From Sphingobium cloacae (GTDB lineage Bacteria > Pseudomonadota > Alphaproteobacteria > Sphingomonadales > Sphingomonadaceae), in assembly GCF_002355855.1 (NCBI RefSeq), contig NZ_AP017655.1, positions 372,001 to 436,000 on the forward strand: a stretch of DNA of 64,000 bases, in the 5' to 3' direction. A program made the position numbers and the translations under genes. The notes under the pieces are model-generated. The model was not told the DNA's origin and did not search any database. It saw only the letters and a program-made list of their open reading frames with translations. Positions 40,438 through 48,841 of this stretch are shown here, piece after piece (positions within the stretch are counted from its first letter, which is position 1; each line of letters starts with the position of its first letter).

Positions 40438-43427
40438 TCCATCCTCGCCGCCTCAAGGGGACACCCGCCAATATCGGCCGCTACTATACAATCGGCGACT
40501 ATTATACCAAGGGCGGCAACGAACCCTCCGAATGGGGCGGCAAGCTCGCCGCCAGCCTCGGCCTGTCCGGGCCTGTCGACCCCAAGCAGTTCGAGGAACT
40601 GCTCGCCGGCAAGGTCGGCGACCAGCAGCTCGGTCGCCGGCGCAAGGAAGGCATCCAGCATCATCCCGGCTGGGATTTCACGATCAGCGCGCCCAAGTCG
40701 ATCTCGATCCTGGCGCTGGTCACGGGCGACGAGCGCATCCTTGCCGCGCACGAGCGGGCGGTCGGGGTTGCGCTTGCCTATGCCGAGGAACATGCCGAGC
40801 TGCGCCGCCGGGTGGACGGCGAGATCGTCCACGAGACGACGGGCCGGCTGCTGTTCGCGCGTTTCACCGAATATGCCAGCCGCGAGCACGACCCGCAGCT
40901 CCATACCCATGTCGTCATTCTCAACATGACCAACCATCTCAATGGCGACCGCATGTCGAGTCTCGAGACGCGCTCGATGTATGCCGAGCAGCTCGTCATG
41001 GGTCAGATCTATCGCAACGAGATTGCCCGCGACGTGCGCGCGCTGGGGCATGAGATCGTGTTCGATCCGCGTAAGGGGCTGTTCGAGGTCGAAGGCATGC
41101 CCGGCCAGCTTATCCGTGACTATTCGCAGCGCGCCGAGCAGATCAACGAGCATGCCGCGGAGCACGGGCTTGAGGGACAGGCCCAGCGCCGGATCTCCTT
41201 CTTCGCGACCCGAAAGGCCAAGGAGACGATCGGCCTCGATGACCTGCGCGAGCAATGGCGCGTGCGTGCTGAACCCTATCGTGAAGATCTCGACAGGCTC
41301 CAGGCCGCGGCGCAGGAGCGGGGTGAACGAACCATCGAGACCGATCCGCGCGTTGCCCGCCGCGCCGCTCTGTTCGGCATCCGCCAGAATGAAACGCGCG
41401 AGGCGGTCAACAATATAGGCCGTCTCTATCGCACCGCGCTCGCATCGCATGTCGGTGAGGTCCGCCTGGGCGACGTGCGGCCGCTCTACGATGCGCAGGA
41501 GAACAAGGGCAAGCTGCTGGTCACGGTGCGCCAGACCGGCGACCAGCCGCTTCCGCGCGGCCGGACATCGCGCCGGACCGCCAAACTCGAACTCGCCCTG
41601 TCCGAGCATCTGTCGCTGGCCATGGGCGATGCGAAGCCGGTTGCCACCCGTGAACGGCTGGAAGAGGCTGCGACGGCCGCCAGGCTGAAGCCCGAACAGA
41701 CCGCGGCGCTGATCGCCATCGGCAGCGGCACAAACCGGGCGGTCGGCGTGCATGGTGTCGGCGGCGCAGGCAAATCCACCCTGGTCGCCGCGTTGGTCGA
41801 TGCGACCCGCGACGACTATACCACCGTGGCGCTCGCACCGACCTCTTCGGCGGCGGCGGAACTCGGGCACAAGGCGGGCATCGAATCCCGCACGCTCGCC
41901 TCGCTGCTCGCGAGCGGCGGTTATGGCATTACCGACAGGCATATTCTCGCGCTCGACGAGGCGGGCCAGCTCGGCAACCGCCAGGCGCTGCGCGTGCTGG
42001 AGATCAGCCGCGCGACCGGCGCGCGTCTCATATTCCTCGGCGACAATAAGCAGACGGGCGCGATCGAGCAGGGCAAGGCCTATTGGCTGCTCCAGCAACT
42101 CGGGCTGCCGACTAGCCAGCTCAAGGAGTCGCGGCGCCACCTGACCGACGCGACGCAGGAGGCCGCGGACATGGCGCGCAAGGGCGACTATGCCGCGTCG
42201 CTCGCCGCGCTGGATCGCGTGACCACCGGCGACACCGCGGAGAACCTCGCCAAGGCGATGGTCGCCGATTGGACCCGGCTCAAACCGGAGATACGGGGCG
42301 AAACCAATATCCTCGTCCTCGACAACGCGACCCGTCTGATCGTCAACAGCCATATCCGCGAAGTCCTGAAACGCGAGGGCACCGTCGCGGCCGAAGACCA
42401 TCGGCTCGAAGTGCTGACCCCGTCCGGCCTGACCGACCAGGAAAAGCAGATGGCGCGCTTCTACAGCGCGGGCCAGGTGCTCAAGTTCACGCGCGACAAT
42501 CCCAGGCTGGGGATCGCACGCGACGCCGACTATCGCGTCGTCGGGGTCGGCCGGAACAATCATGGCCGCCAGGTCGTGCGCCTGGTCGACGAGCATGGCC
42601 GCCAGATCGAATGGCGTCCGGGCCTCGGCAAGGCGGCGCATGTCAATGTGTTCCTGCCTGAGAAGCGCGACCTTGCCCAGGGCGACCGCATCCAGTGGCG
42701 GCTGGTCAACAAGGAACTCGAGGTCAAGAATGCCGAACGCGGCACCGTTCTGGCGCTCGAGGGCAATATCGCGACGATCAGATGGGACCGCGGCGAGCGC
42801 GTCCAGCAGGTCGATCTCTCGGTCCACCGGACCTGGGATCATGGGTATTCGGAAACCGTCTATTCGTCGCAGTCCAAGACCTATGACCGCGTCTATGCGC
42901 TGGCGCCTGTGGAATCCGGCCTCGTCAACGGTCAGAACTATTACACCGCCATCACTCGCGCCGCCTATGGCGTGAAGCTCTGGACCGAGAGCCAGCAACG
43001 TCTCGCGGAAAAGCTCGCCTCGCGATCGGGCGAGAAGACCTCGTCGCTCGAAGGGCTCGGCCGGATCAGGGCCGACAGCCACAAGATGCGGGGACTTCGC
43101 CACAAGGACCGGCACGACCGCTCCCGCGAGGAGAATGCCCGCGAGCGCGCCGCCCGTAATGCCGAGCGGGAGCAGCGCGAGCGGAAACGGCAGGGCCGCT
43201 CCGAACCCCGCCCGAACAGTCTTGCCGAGATCCTCGCCGGCCGCGCGCAGGAGGCTGCCTCGCTGGTCGACCGCTTCCTGCGCGGCACGATCGAACGGGA
43301 CCGTCAGCACGCGCCGGCGGAGCCCGATCGCGCGGGTACGCGCGAGCCTGTCCACCAACCAGAACCCCAATCCCAACCTCAGCCGCAGCACGATCATGGC
43401 GATCGTGGCGGCGGGCATGACCGATAG
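40434..43427 (+). CDS. traA: MobF-family conjugative relaxase-helicase (TrwC/TraI type)
   Basis: The 997-residue protein nicks oriT and unwinds the transferred strand. The N-terminal relaxase has the paired tyrosines RYYTIGDYYTKG (residues 17-18 and 23-24) and the three-His metal motif HDPQLHTHVVILN near residue 155. The helicase domain has Walker A GVGGAGKSTLVAAL near residue 443, HILALDEAGQLG as motif II, and the C-terminal UvrD-like block YALAPVESGLVNGQNYYTAI with TRAAYG. A basic coiled tail ends the protein. ATG overlaps the traD stop. It is full length, so the transfer-initiation step appears intact. Confidence 0.93.
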   Translation: MIHPRRLKGTPANIGRYYTIGDYYTKGGNEPSEWGGKLAASLGLSGPVDPKQFEELLAGKVGDQQLGRRRKEGIQHHPGWDFTISAPKSISILALVTGDERILAAHERAVGVALAYAEEHAELRRRVDGEIVHETTGRLLFARFTEYASREHDPQLHTHVVILNMTNHLNGDRMSSLETRSMYAEQLVMGQIYRNEIARDVRALGHEIVFDPRKGLFEVEGMPGQLIRDYSQRAEQINEHAAEHGLEGQAQRRISFFATRKAKETIGLDDLREQWRVRAEPYREDLDRLQAAAQERGERTIETDPRVARRAALFGIRQNETREAVNNIGRLYRTALASHVGEVRLGDVRPLYDAQENKGKLLVTVRQTGDQPLPRGRTSRRTAKLELALSEHLSLAMGDAKPVATRERLEEAATAARLKPEQTAALIAIGSGTNRAVGVHGVGGAGKSTLVAALVDATRDDYTTVALAPTSSAAAELGHKAGIESRTLASLLASGGYGITDRHILALDEAGQLGNRQALRVLEISRATGARLIFLGDNKQTGAIEQGKAYWLLQQLGLPTSQLKESRRHLTDATQEAADMARKGDYAASLAALDRVTTGDTAENLAKAMVADWTRLKPEIRGETNILVLDNATRLIVNSHIREVLKREGTVAAEDHRLEVLTPSGLTDQEKQMARFYSAGQVLKFTRDNPRLGIARDADYRVVGVGRNNHGRQVVRLVDEHGRQIEWRPGLGKAAHVNVFLPEKRDLAQGDRIQWRLVNKELEVKNAERGTVLALEGNIATIRWDRGERVQQVDLSVHRTWDHGYSETVYSSQSKTYDRVYALAPVESGLVNGQNYYTAITRAAYGVKLWTESQQRLAEKLASRSGEKTSSLEGLGRIRADSHKMRGLRHKDRHDRSREENARERAARNAEREQRERKRQGRSEPRPNSLAEILAGRAQEAASLVDRFLRGTIERDRQHAPAEPDRAGTREPVHQPEPQSQPQPQHDHGDRGGGHDR

Positions 43428-43436
43428 GAGAAGATG

Positions 43437-44027
43437 ATGGAACTTTTGCTGATGGCGATCGCCTGCGCCGCCCTCGTTGCCCTGCTATACCGCCATTATC
43501 GCGTTCCGATCCGTCATCGCTGGCGACGCCGACAGGCTCGAACGATGTGCGAGCAGCTGCGCGGACCGGATCGCGATCAGCCCGCCGTCTTGCACTATGC
43601 CCGGCTGCGCGCGATGGATCCGCTGGCGTTCGAGGAATTACTGCTCGAAGCCTTCGAGCAGCGCGGGCACCGCGTCATCCGTAATCGCCGCTATACCGGG
43701 GACGGCGGCGTCGACGGGGAGGTCATCATCGATGGCCGGCGCTGGCTGATCCAGGCGAAGCGGTATCGCGATGCGATCAAGCCTGAACATGTGCGTGAGT
43801 TCGCCATGCTTTGCGCTGCGCGGCGGCGGCGCGGCATGTTCATCCACACCGGTCGCACCGGCGGGATGAGCCGCACGATCTGTTCGAGCGCCGATGGCAT
43901 CGAAATCGTCTCCGGGCAGCGATTGCTTGCGCTGCTGACCGGCGCTCCGTTCGAGCCGGATGGTCTGCCGTCTCGCGATCTTCTTCGACGTGGCCCCTCC
44001 GATTTTCGTGATCGGATAGTGCAATGA
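43437..44027 (+). CDS. membrane-anchored Mrr-like restriction endonuclease domain protein
   Basis: The product of 196 residues has an N-terminal membrane helix (MELLLMAIACAALVALLYRH) followed by a basic linker and a PD-(D/E)xK nuclease domain: MDPLAFEELLLEAFEQRGHR, then GDGGVDGEVIIDG and RRWLIQAKRY give the Asp and QxK of the Mrr type. MFIHTGRTGGMSRTICSSAD is the following conserved block. Anchoring a nuclease at the membrane directly behind the relaxase gene suggests a role in DNA transfer or exclusion rather than classic restriction, but that is inference. Its stop overlaps the start of the transglycosylase gene. Confidence 0.75.
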   Translation: MELLLMAIACAALVALLYRHYRVPIRHRWRRRQARTMCEQLRGPDRDQPAVLHYARLRAMDPLAFEELLLEAFEQRGHRVIRNRRYTGDGGVDGEVIIDGRRWLIQAKRYRDAIKPEHVREFAMLCAARRRRGMFIHTGRTGGMSRTICSSADGIEIVSGQRLLALLTGAPFEPDGLPSRDLLRRGPSDFRDRIVQ

Positions 44028-44581
44028 GGGCGTGTCGATCAATGATTTTCCAGGCCTCGGTAGCGGGAAGGGCGCTCACCAGTATAGCGATCCTGTCCGT
44101 CATACTGACGCCGGCTCCTGTGCTGGCGAAGCAAGCTGCACCTGGTGAGGTCGCCGAAATCGCCCGTTGCATCCGCGTCGCCGCGCGGGGGCGTGCCTGG
44201 CTTGAAAAGACGCTTTGGGGCTTGCGGACACAGGAGGCTGGCTGGCTGGGCGCGGAGATCGCGAATACCAACGGCACCCACGATCTCGGGCCGCTTCAGA
44301 TCAACAGTAGCTGGGTGCCGAAAATGTCCCGACTGCTCGAACGACCCCAGGAGCAGATCCGTCATTGGCTGCGCTACGATCCCTGTTTTAATGTCGAGGC
44401 GGCACGCTGGATATTCCTGTCCGGGCTGGAAGCGACCGGAGACTATTGGAAAGCGGTTGGCGTCTATCATAGCCCAACCGAGGCGAGGCAGGTCGCCTAT
44501 GCGAAGAAGGTCGCAAGCCACATGCGTCGGCGGTTTGGCCCGGACGTGTTTGCGGCAAGCCGCGGGAACCTGGTGAGGTAG
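44024..44581 (+). CDS. lytic transglycosylase (VirB1-like)
   Basis: The 185-residue protein has a cleavable signal (SIAILSVILTPAPVLAKQAA) and an SLT lysozyme-like domain: catalytic Glu in GLRTQEAGWLG, then NTNGTHDLGPLQINSSW, the GxxQ-type block, and GVYHSPTEARQVAYAKKVAS near the C-terminus. It opens peptidoglycan locally for assembly of a secretion channel. It is coupled to the Mrr-like gene by an ATGA overlap and closes the transfer operon. No VirB2-VirB11 genes follow. Confidence 0.85.
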   Translation: MRACRSMIFQASVAGRALTSIAILSVILTPAPVLAKQAAPGEVAEIARCIRVAARGRAWLEKTLWGLRTQEAGWLGAEIANTNGTHDLGPLQINSSWVPKMSRLLERPQEQIRHWLRYDPCFNVEAARWIFLSGLEATGDYWKAVGVYHSPTEARQVAYAKKVASHMRRRFGPDVFAASRGNLVR

Positions 44582-45146
44582 TTTTGGGCGATGAATACAA
44601 GCGGTTGAATAGCTTTCAACGCTGGACTCCAAGGCTGGGCAGGCAGCCCGTTCGCTGCATCTGCCCTCCGAGGTCATCCCTTTTCAGCGAACACTGGGAT
44701 CGTACCTAAGATCGTGCGCTGGCCACCTGCGCTTTGCAGCTTCCGCCCCAATTCAGCGATGCGTCGTTCGCCGTCCTCTTACGTCAGTGTACTCCTTCGA
44801 TGGGGCTGGCGGACTTGCACAGCTTGGCAGGCTTGGTGGACGGCCTGCGATCTGCTGATCGGTGAAACTGACGACAGGCAGGCAATGGCGCGATAGGGTG
44901 AGTATTACGCCCGCGCCCGCAGTTCGTCGATCATGCATTTGTGTTGCCCATAACCTGCTCTCGATCTTGGGCCATCCGGCCGGAGCTGATCCGGTCAATC
45001 TGATGATCGAGCCGAAGTCCATCGATACACTCAGGAGCCTTACGTAGTGACGTTGCCAGTCGGCGCGGTGATGGTGACCACAAAAGAGGTGGCTGGGTGA
45101 AACCTTGAGGCGGCCTCTGGCACCTTACGCAAGCTGGAGATGAGCT
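44582..45146. other. 565-bp junction between transfer operon and stress island
   Basis: No complete gene. On the minus strand at about 44674-44776 a short frame reads ERRIAELGRKLQSAGGQRTI, then LGTIPVFAEKG and a stop, which looks like the tail of a real protein with its front missing. The remainder should contain the ppsA promoter. This is a likely boundary of the mobile element. Confidence 0.4.
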
Positions 45147-47528
45147 ATGTCCAAGCCGATGATTTTGTGGTTCGAAGACATCGGTATCGCTGATGTGCAG
45201 GCCGTAGGCGGCAAGAACGCGTCTTTAGGCGAGATGACCGCGGCCCTCGCTCAGAAGGGCGTGAAGGTGCCCTCTGGCTTTGCCACCACTGCGGACGCTT
45301 ACAGGGCGTTCATTCACGACAATGAGCTTGCACCCCGCATTACGGAACATCTCTCCGCCTTCCACTCCGGCGGATGCACCCTTCAGGAAGCGGGGCAGGC
45401 TATAAGGAGTCTGTTTCTGGAAGCGGAAATGCCCTCCCATATCGCCGAGGAGATTGTGTCCGCTTATGCGGAACTTGGCCGGCGTACCGGCACAGAGCGT
45501 CCCGCCGTTGCCGTGCGCAGCAGCGCGACCGCCGAAGATCTGCCGGATGCGAGCTTCGCGGGCCAGCAGGAAACCTTCCTCAATGTCCGGGGCCGGGCCG
45601 CACTTCTGGCGGCCTGTCGTCGATGCTTCGCCTCGCTGTTCACCGATCGCGCGATCAGTTACCGCGATGCGAAAGGCTTCGATCATCTCGAGGTTGCGCT
45701 GTCGATCGGCATTCAGCAGATGGTCCGCTCGGACCTGTGCGGATCGGGCGTCATGTTCTCGATCGATACCGAAACTGGCTTTCCAAATGCTATCGTCATC
45801 AGCGCCGCCTGGGGGCTGGGCGAGACCGTCGTCCAGGGGAGCGTAAACCCGGACAGATATGTCGTATTCAAACCGCTTCTCGCGCAGCCGGGGACCGAAC
45901 CGATCATCGACAAGGAGTTGGGCGGTAAGGCGTTCCGCATGGTCTATGGGGAAGGCGGAAGCCACCGTACGAGGATCGTCGAGACAACCGAGCAGGAGCG
46001 TCAGAGCTTCGTTCTCGATAACAGCGATATCGTCCAGCTCGCGCGGTGGGCCGTGGCAATCGAGGACCATTACCAGCGTCCCATGGACATGGAATGGGCG
46101 AAGGACGGCGAGACTGGTGAACTCTACATCGTCCAGGCGCGTCCCGAAACGGTTCAGGCCCAGGCCAGCACTTCGACATTCCGGCATTACCGCCTCAAGG
46201 AGAAAGGCGACCCGCTATTGACGGGCGCGGCGGTGGGAACAGCCATCGCTGCTGGCAAGGCTTGTGTCATCCGGACCGCCGCCGACATCGCCCAGTTCCG
46301 GGACGGGTCTATTCTCATCACTGAGACGACTGACCCCGATTGGGTTCCGGTCATGAAACGCGCGGCGGGGATCGTGACCAATCATGGCGGCACCACCAGC
46401 CACGCTGCCATCGTCAGCCGCGAACTCGGTGTTCCCGCAATCGTCGGCACCGGAAACGCGACCGAGATCATTGCCGAGAACAGCGAGATCACGATCAGCT
46501 GCGCTGACGGTGACGTCGGAACAATCTACGCCAGCATACTCGATTTTTCCGTGACGGACGTGGATATCGGCTCCCTGCCGGCCACCCGGACGGACATCAT
46601 GGTCAATATCGCGAACCCGGCGGCGGCATTCCAGTGGTGGCGGCTTCCTGCCCGAGGGGTCGGCCTTGCGCGCATGGAGTTCATCATCAACGCGCATATC
46701 AAGGTGCATCCGATGGCACTGGTTCACCCGGATCGCGTGAGCGCTGAAGCTCAACGGCAAATACGCGATCTGACCAAGGGGTATTCCGACCCATCGGAGT
46801 TTTTTGTCGATGTCCTCGCGCGCGGCATCGCGAAGCTTGCAAGTCCCTATTACCCGCACCCCGCCATCGTGCGCCTGAGCGATTTCAAAACGAACGAATA
46901 TGCGCACCTTGTGGGCGGCGACGCCTTCGAGCCGGATGAGGAGAATCCGATGCTCGGCTTCCGCGGCGCCTCGCGCTATTACGATGAACGGTATCGCGAA
47001 GGCTTCGCTCTCGAATGCCGCGCGCTCAAGCGGGTCCGGGAGGAACTGGGCTTCTCGAACGTCATCGTCATGGTCCCCTTCTGCCGCACGCCGGCCGAGG
47101 CGGATCGCGTGCTCGAAGCGATGGCCGAGAACGGTTTGCGCCGCGGGGAGAATGGGCTGCAAATCTACATGATGTGCGAGATACCCTCGAACGTCATTCT
47201 CGCCGAGCAGTTCGCTACGCGCTTCGACGGATTTTCCATCGGCTCCAACGACCTCACCCAGCTTGTGTTGGGTGTCGACCGCGATTCCGGGATTCTGGCC
47301 AATCTCTTCGATGAAAGAGACGAAGCCGTCACCCGCATGATCTCGGAAGCCATTCGCAAGGCGCACGCGGCGGGCATCAAGATCGGCATATGCGGCCAGG
47401 GGCCGAGCAACCATCCGGACTTTGCGGCGTTCCTGATTTCGGAGGGTATCGATTCCATGTCGCTCAATCCCGACAGCTTCGTGCGAACGATCAAGGCCGT
47501 CGCGGAGGCGGAGGGACAATCGGGCTGA
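45147..47528 (+). CDS. ppsA: phosphoenolpyruvate synthase
   Basis: The 793-residue cytoplasmic enzyme converts pyruvate and ATP to PEP, AMP and phosphate, feeding gluconeogenesis. The N-terminal ATP-grasp domain (VGGKNASLGEMTAALAQKGV, VAVRSSATAEDLPDASFAGQ) is followed by the phosphohistidine swivel domain TNHGGTTSHAAIVSRELGVP with the catalytic His near residue 419, and a PEP-binding TIM barrel (GVGLARMEFIINAHIKVHPM; IGSNDLTQLVLGVDRDS; GICGQGPSNHPDFAAFLISE, containing the catalytic Cys). Length matches E. coli PpsA. It starts the stress island and is followed by a universal stress gene after a 296-bp gap in which no other feature was seen. Confidence 0.95.
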   Translation: MSKPMILWFEDIGIADVQAVGGKNASLGEMTAALAQKGVKVPSGFATTADAYRAFIHDNELAPRITEHLSAFHSGGCTLQEAGQAIRSLFLEAEMPSHIAEEIVSAYAELGRRTGTERPAVAVRSSATAEDLPDASFAGQQETFLNVRGRAALLAACRRCFASLFTDRAISYRDAKGFDHLEVALSIGIQQMVRSDLCGSGVMFSIDTETGFPNAIVISAAWGLGETVVQGSVNPDRYVVFKPLLAQPGTEPIIDKELGGKAFRMVYGEGGSHRTRIVETTEQERQSFVLDNSDIVQLARWAVAIEDHYQRPMDMEWAKDGETGELYIVQARPETVQAQASTSTFRHYRLKEKGDPLLTGAAVGTAIAAGKACVIRTAADIAQFRDGSILITETTDPDWVPVMKRAAGIVTNHGGTTSHAAIVSRELGVPAIVGTGNATEIIAENSEITISCADGDVGTIYASILDFSVTDVDIGSLPATRTDIMVNIANPAAAFQWWRLPARGVGLARMEFIINAHIKVHPMALVHPDRVSAEAQRQIRDLTKGYSDPSEFFVDVLARGIAKLASPYYPHPAIVRLSDFKTNEYAHLVGGDAFEPDEENPMLGFRGASRYYDERYREGFALECRALKRVREELGFSNVIVMVPFCRTPAEADRVLEAMAENGLRRGENGLQIYMMCEIPSNVILAEQFATRFDGFSIGSNDLTQLVLGVDRDSGILANLFDERDEAVTRMISEAIRKAHAAGIKIGICGQGPSNHPDFAAFLISEGIDSMSLNPDSFVRTIKAVAEAEGQSG

Positions 47529-47824
47529 GCGCCGGGTGAAATGACACTGATGCGAGGTACAGGAAATTGCGTCTACCGGTGCTGATCCGCCTGGGTTCAC
47601 CCGCATATTGTCGCGCAATCGCGAGCTCGGGAAGGTTACCCGAGAACGTCGTCTGAGTCCGGCGGCATTCGTAAAAGCCCTAATGGCCCCATCCTGGAAC
47701 CGCCGATAGCCTTTGAGTGCTGGCTGGAATCGGGGAACAGGGTCCGGCCAGATGACGTTGATAGCAACAGTCGGAATGAGCGCCGCCGGTAGCGGGGAGA
47801 CGGACGGCAACAGGAGGTTTTCCT

Positions 47825-48838
47825 ATGTCTGCCGTATCTGCCTTTCCATCCTTCTCCCAGCCCCGAATGTCCGCGAAGACATCCGGCGTCGTCGCGTGCA
47901 TCGATTGCACCGATCGCAACGCGTGGATCTATCCACACGCTCTTGCTCTGGCTTCAACGCTCGACGTTCCGGTAACGCTGCTTCAGGTCTTGGACAGAGA
48001 CGCGTCGCCCGACGCACGGCCTGACCCCATCGAGTGCAATCTTCGTCGCCGCGAGGCCATGCGGGTGCTCGATCGTTGTGCTGCGACGATCGAACCGTCC
48101 TCATCTCAAACGACCATTGAGCTCGCAGAAGGACCGGCGGCGGAGGAAATCTGCCGGTACGTGCGGGAGTGTGACGAAGGGATGGTCGTGCTGGGCAGGC
48201 GCGGACGAAAGGAAGCCGGCCGCGACGGCGTCGGGGGCACAGTCCACAAGGTGCTGTCCCAGGCACCAGGCCCTGTCCTGCTTGTTCCGGTGGAAGCGCC
48301 CGTCCCGGGTTCGGCCTATCGACGGATCGTGGTGCCGCTCGATGGCTCGCGCTGGGCCGAAAGCGTGCTGCCCCTTGCGGTGCGCCTCGCGAAGGCAGCC
48401 GACGCTGAGCTGCTGCTCGTTCATGTCGTCCCCACGCCCGAAATGATCCAGGCGCGACCCCTGGAAACCGAAGACGAGACGCTGCGCGAAAACCTGATCG
48501 AACGCAACGAGCAGGCCGCGCGCAGCTATCTGGATCGGACCAGGTCCAATCTTTCGGCGATGGGCCTTCGCGCTCGCGCGATTGTCATCCGTGGCGGCGA
48601 CGTTCGCGACACGCTTTGCGCGTTGATCGATCGCGAAGCGGCTGATCTCGCGGTGATGTCCGCACGCGGGCACGGGCATCAGCATGTCAGGGACGTCCCG
48701 TACGGAACGGTTGCCTCCTATCTGATGGCCCATTGCAGTGTCCCGATGCTCGTCCTGCCTTCGGCGAGTCGCAAGGCGCAAATGACTTCGCCTGCCGCCA
48801 GCCAGAGCGTGAGATTGCCAACGGCCATTCAGGTCTGA
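47825..48838 (+). CDS. tandem-domain universal stress protein
   Basis: The 337-residue protein has two UspA folds. The second (YRRIVVPLDGSRWAESVLPL, LLLVHVVPTPE, DLAVMSARGHGHQHVRDVPY, GTVASYLMAHCSVPMLVLP) has the G-x2-G-x9-G-S/T ATP-binding type loop; the first (VVACIDCTDRNAWIYPHALA, MVVLGRRGRKEAGRDGVGGT, VHKVLSQAPGPVLLVPV) is similar. Such proteins bind ATP and act in low-oxygen, starvation or envelope stress. AGGAGG precedes the ATG. The stop lies three bases before the cyclic glucan synthase start, so they form one operon. Confidence 0.9.
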   Translation: MSAVSAFPSFSQPRMSAKTSGVVACIDCTDRNAWIYPHALALASTLDVPVTLLQVLDRDASPDARPDPIECNLRRREAMRVLDRCAATIEPSSSQTTIELAEGPAAEEICRYVRECDEGMVVLGRRGRKEAGRDGVGGTVHKVLSQAPGPVLLVPVEAPVPGSAYRRIVVPLDGSRWAESVLPLAVRLAKAADAELLLVHVVPTPEMIQARPLETEDETLRENLIERNEQAARSYLDRTRSNLSAMGLRARAIVIRGGDVRDTLCALIDREAADLAVMSARGHGHQHVRDVPYGTVASYLMAHCSVPMLVLPSASRKAQMTSPAASQSVRLPTAIQV

Positions 48839-48841
48839 TTG

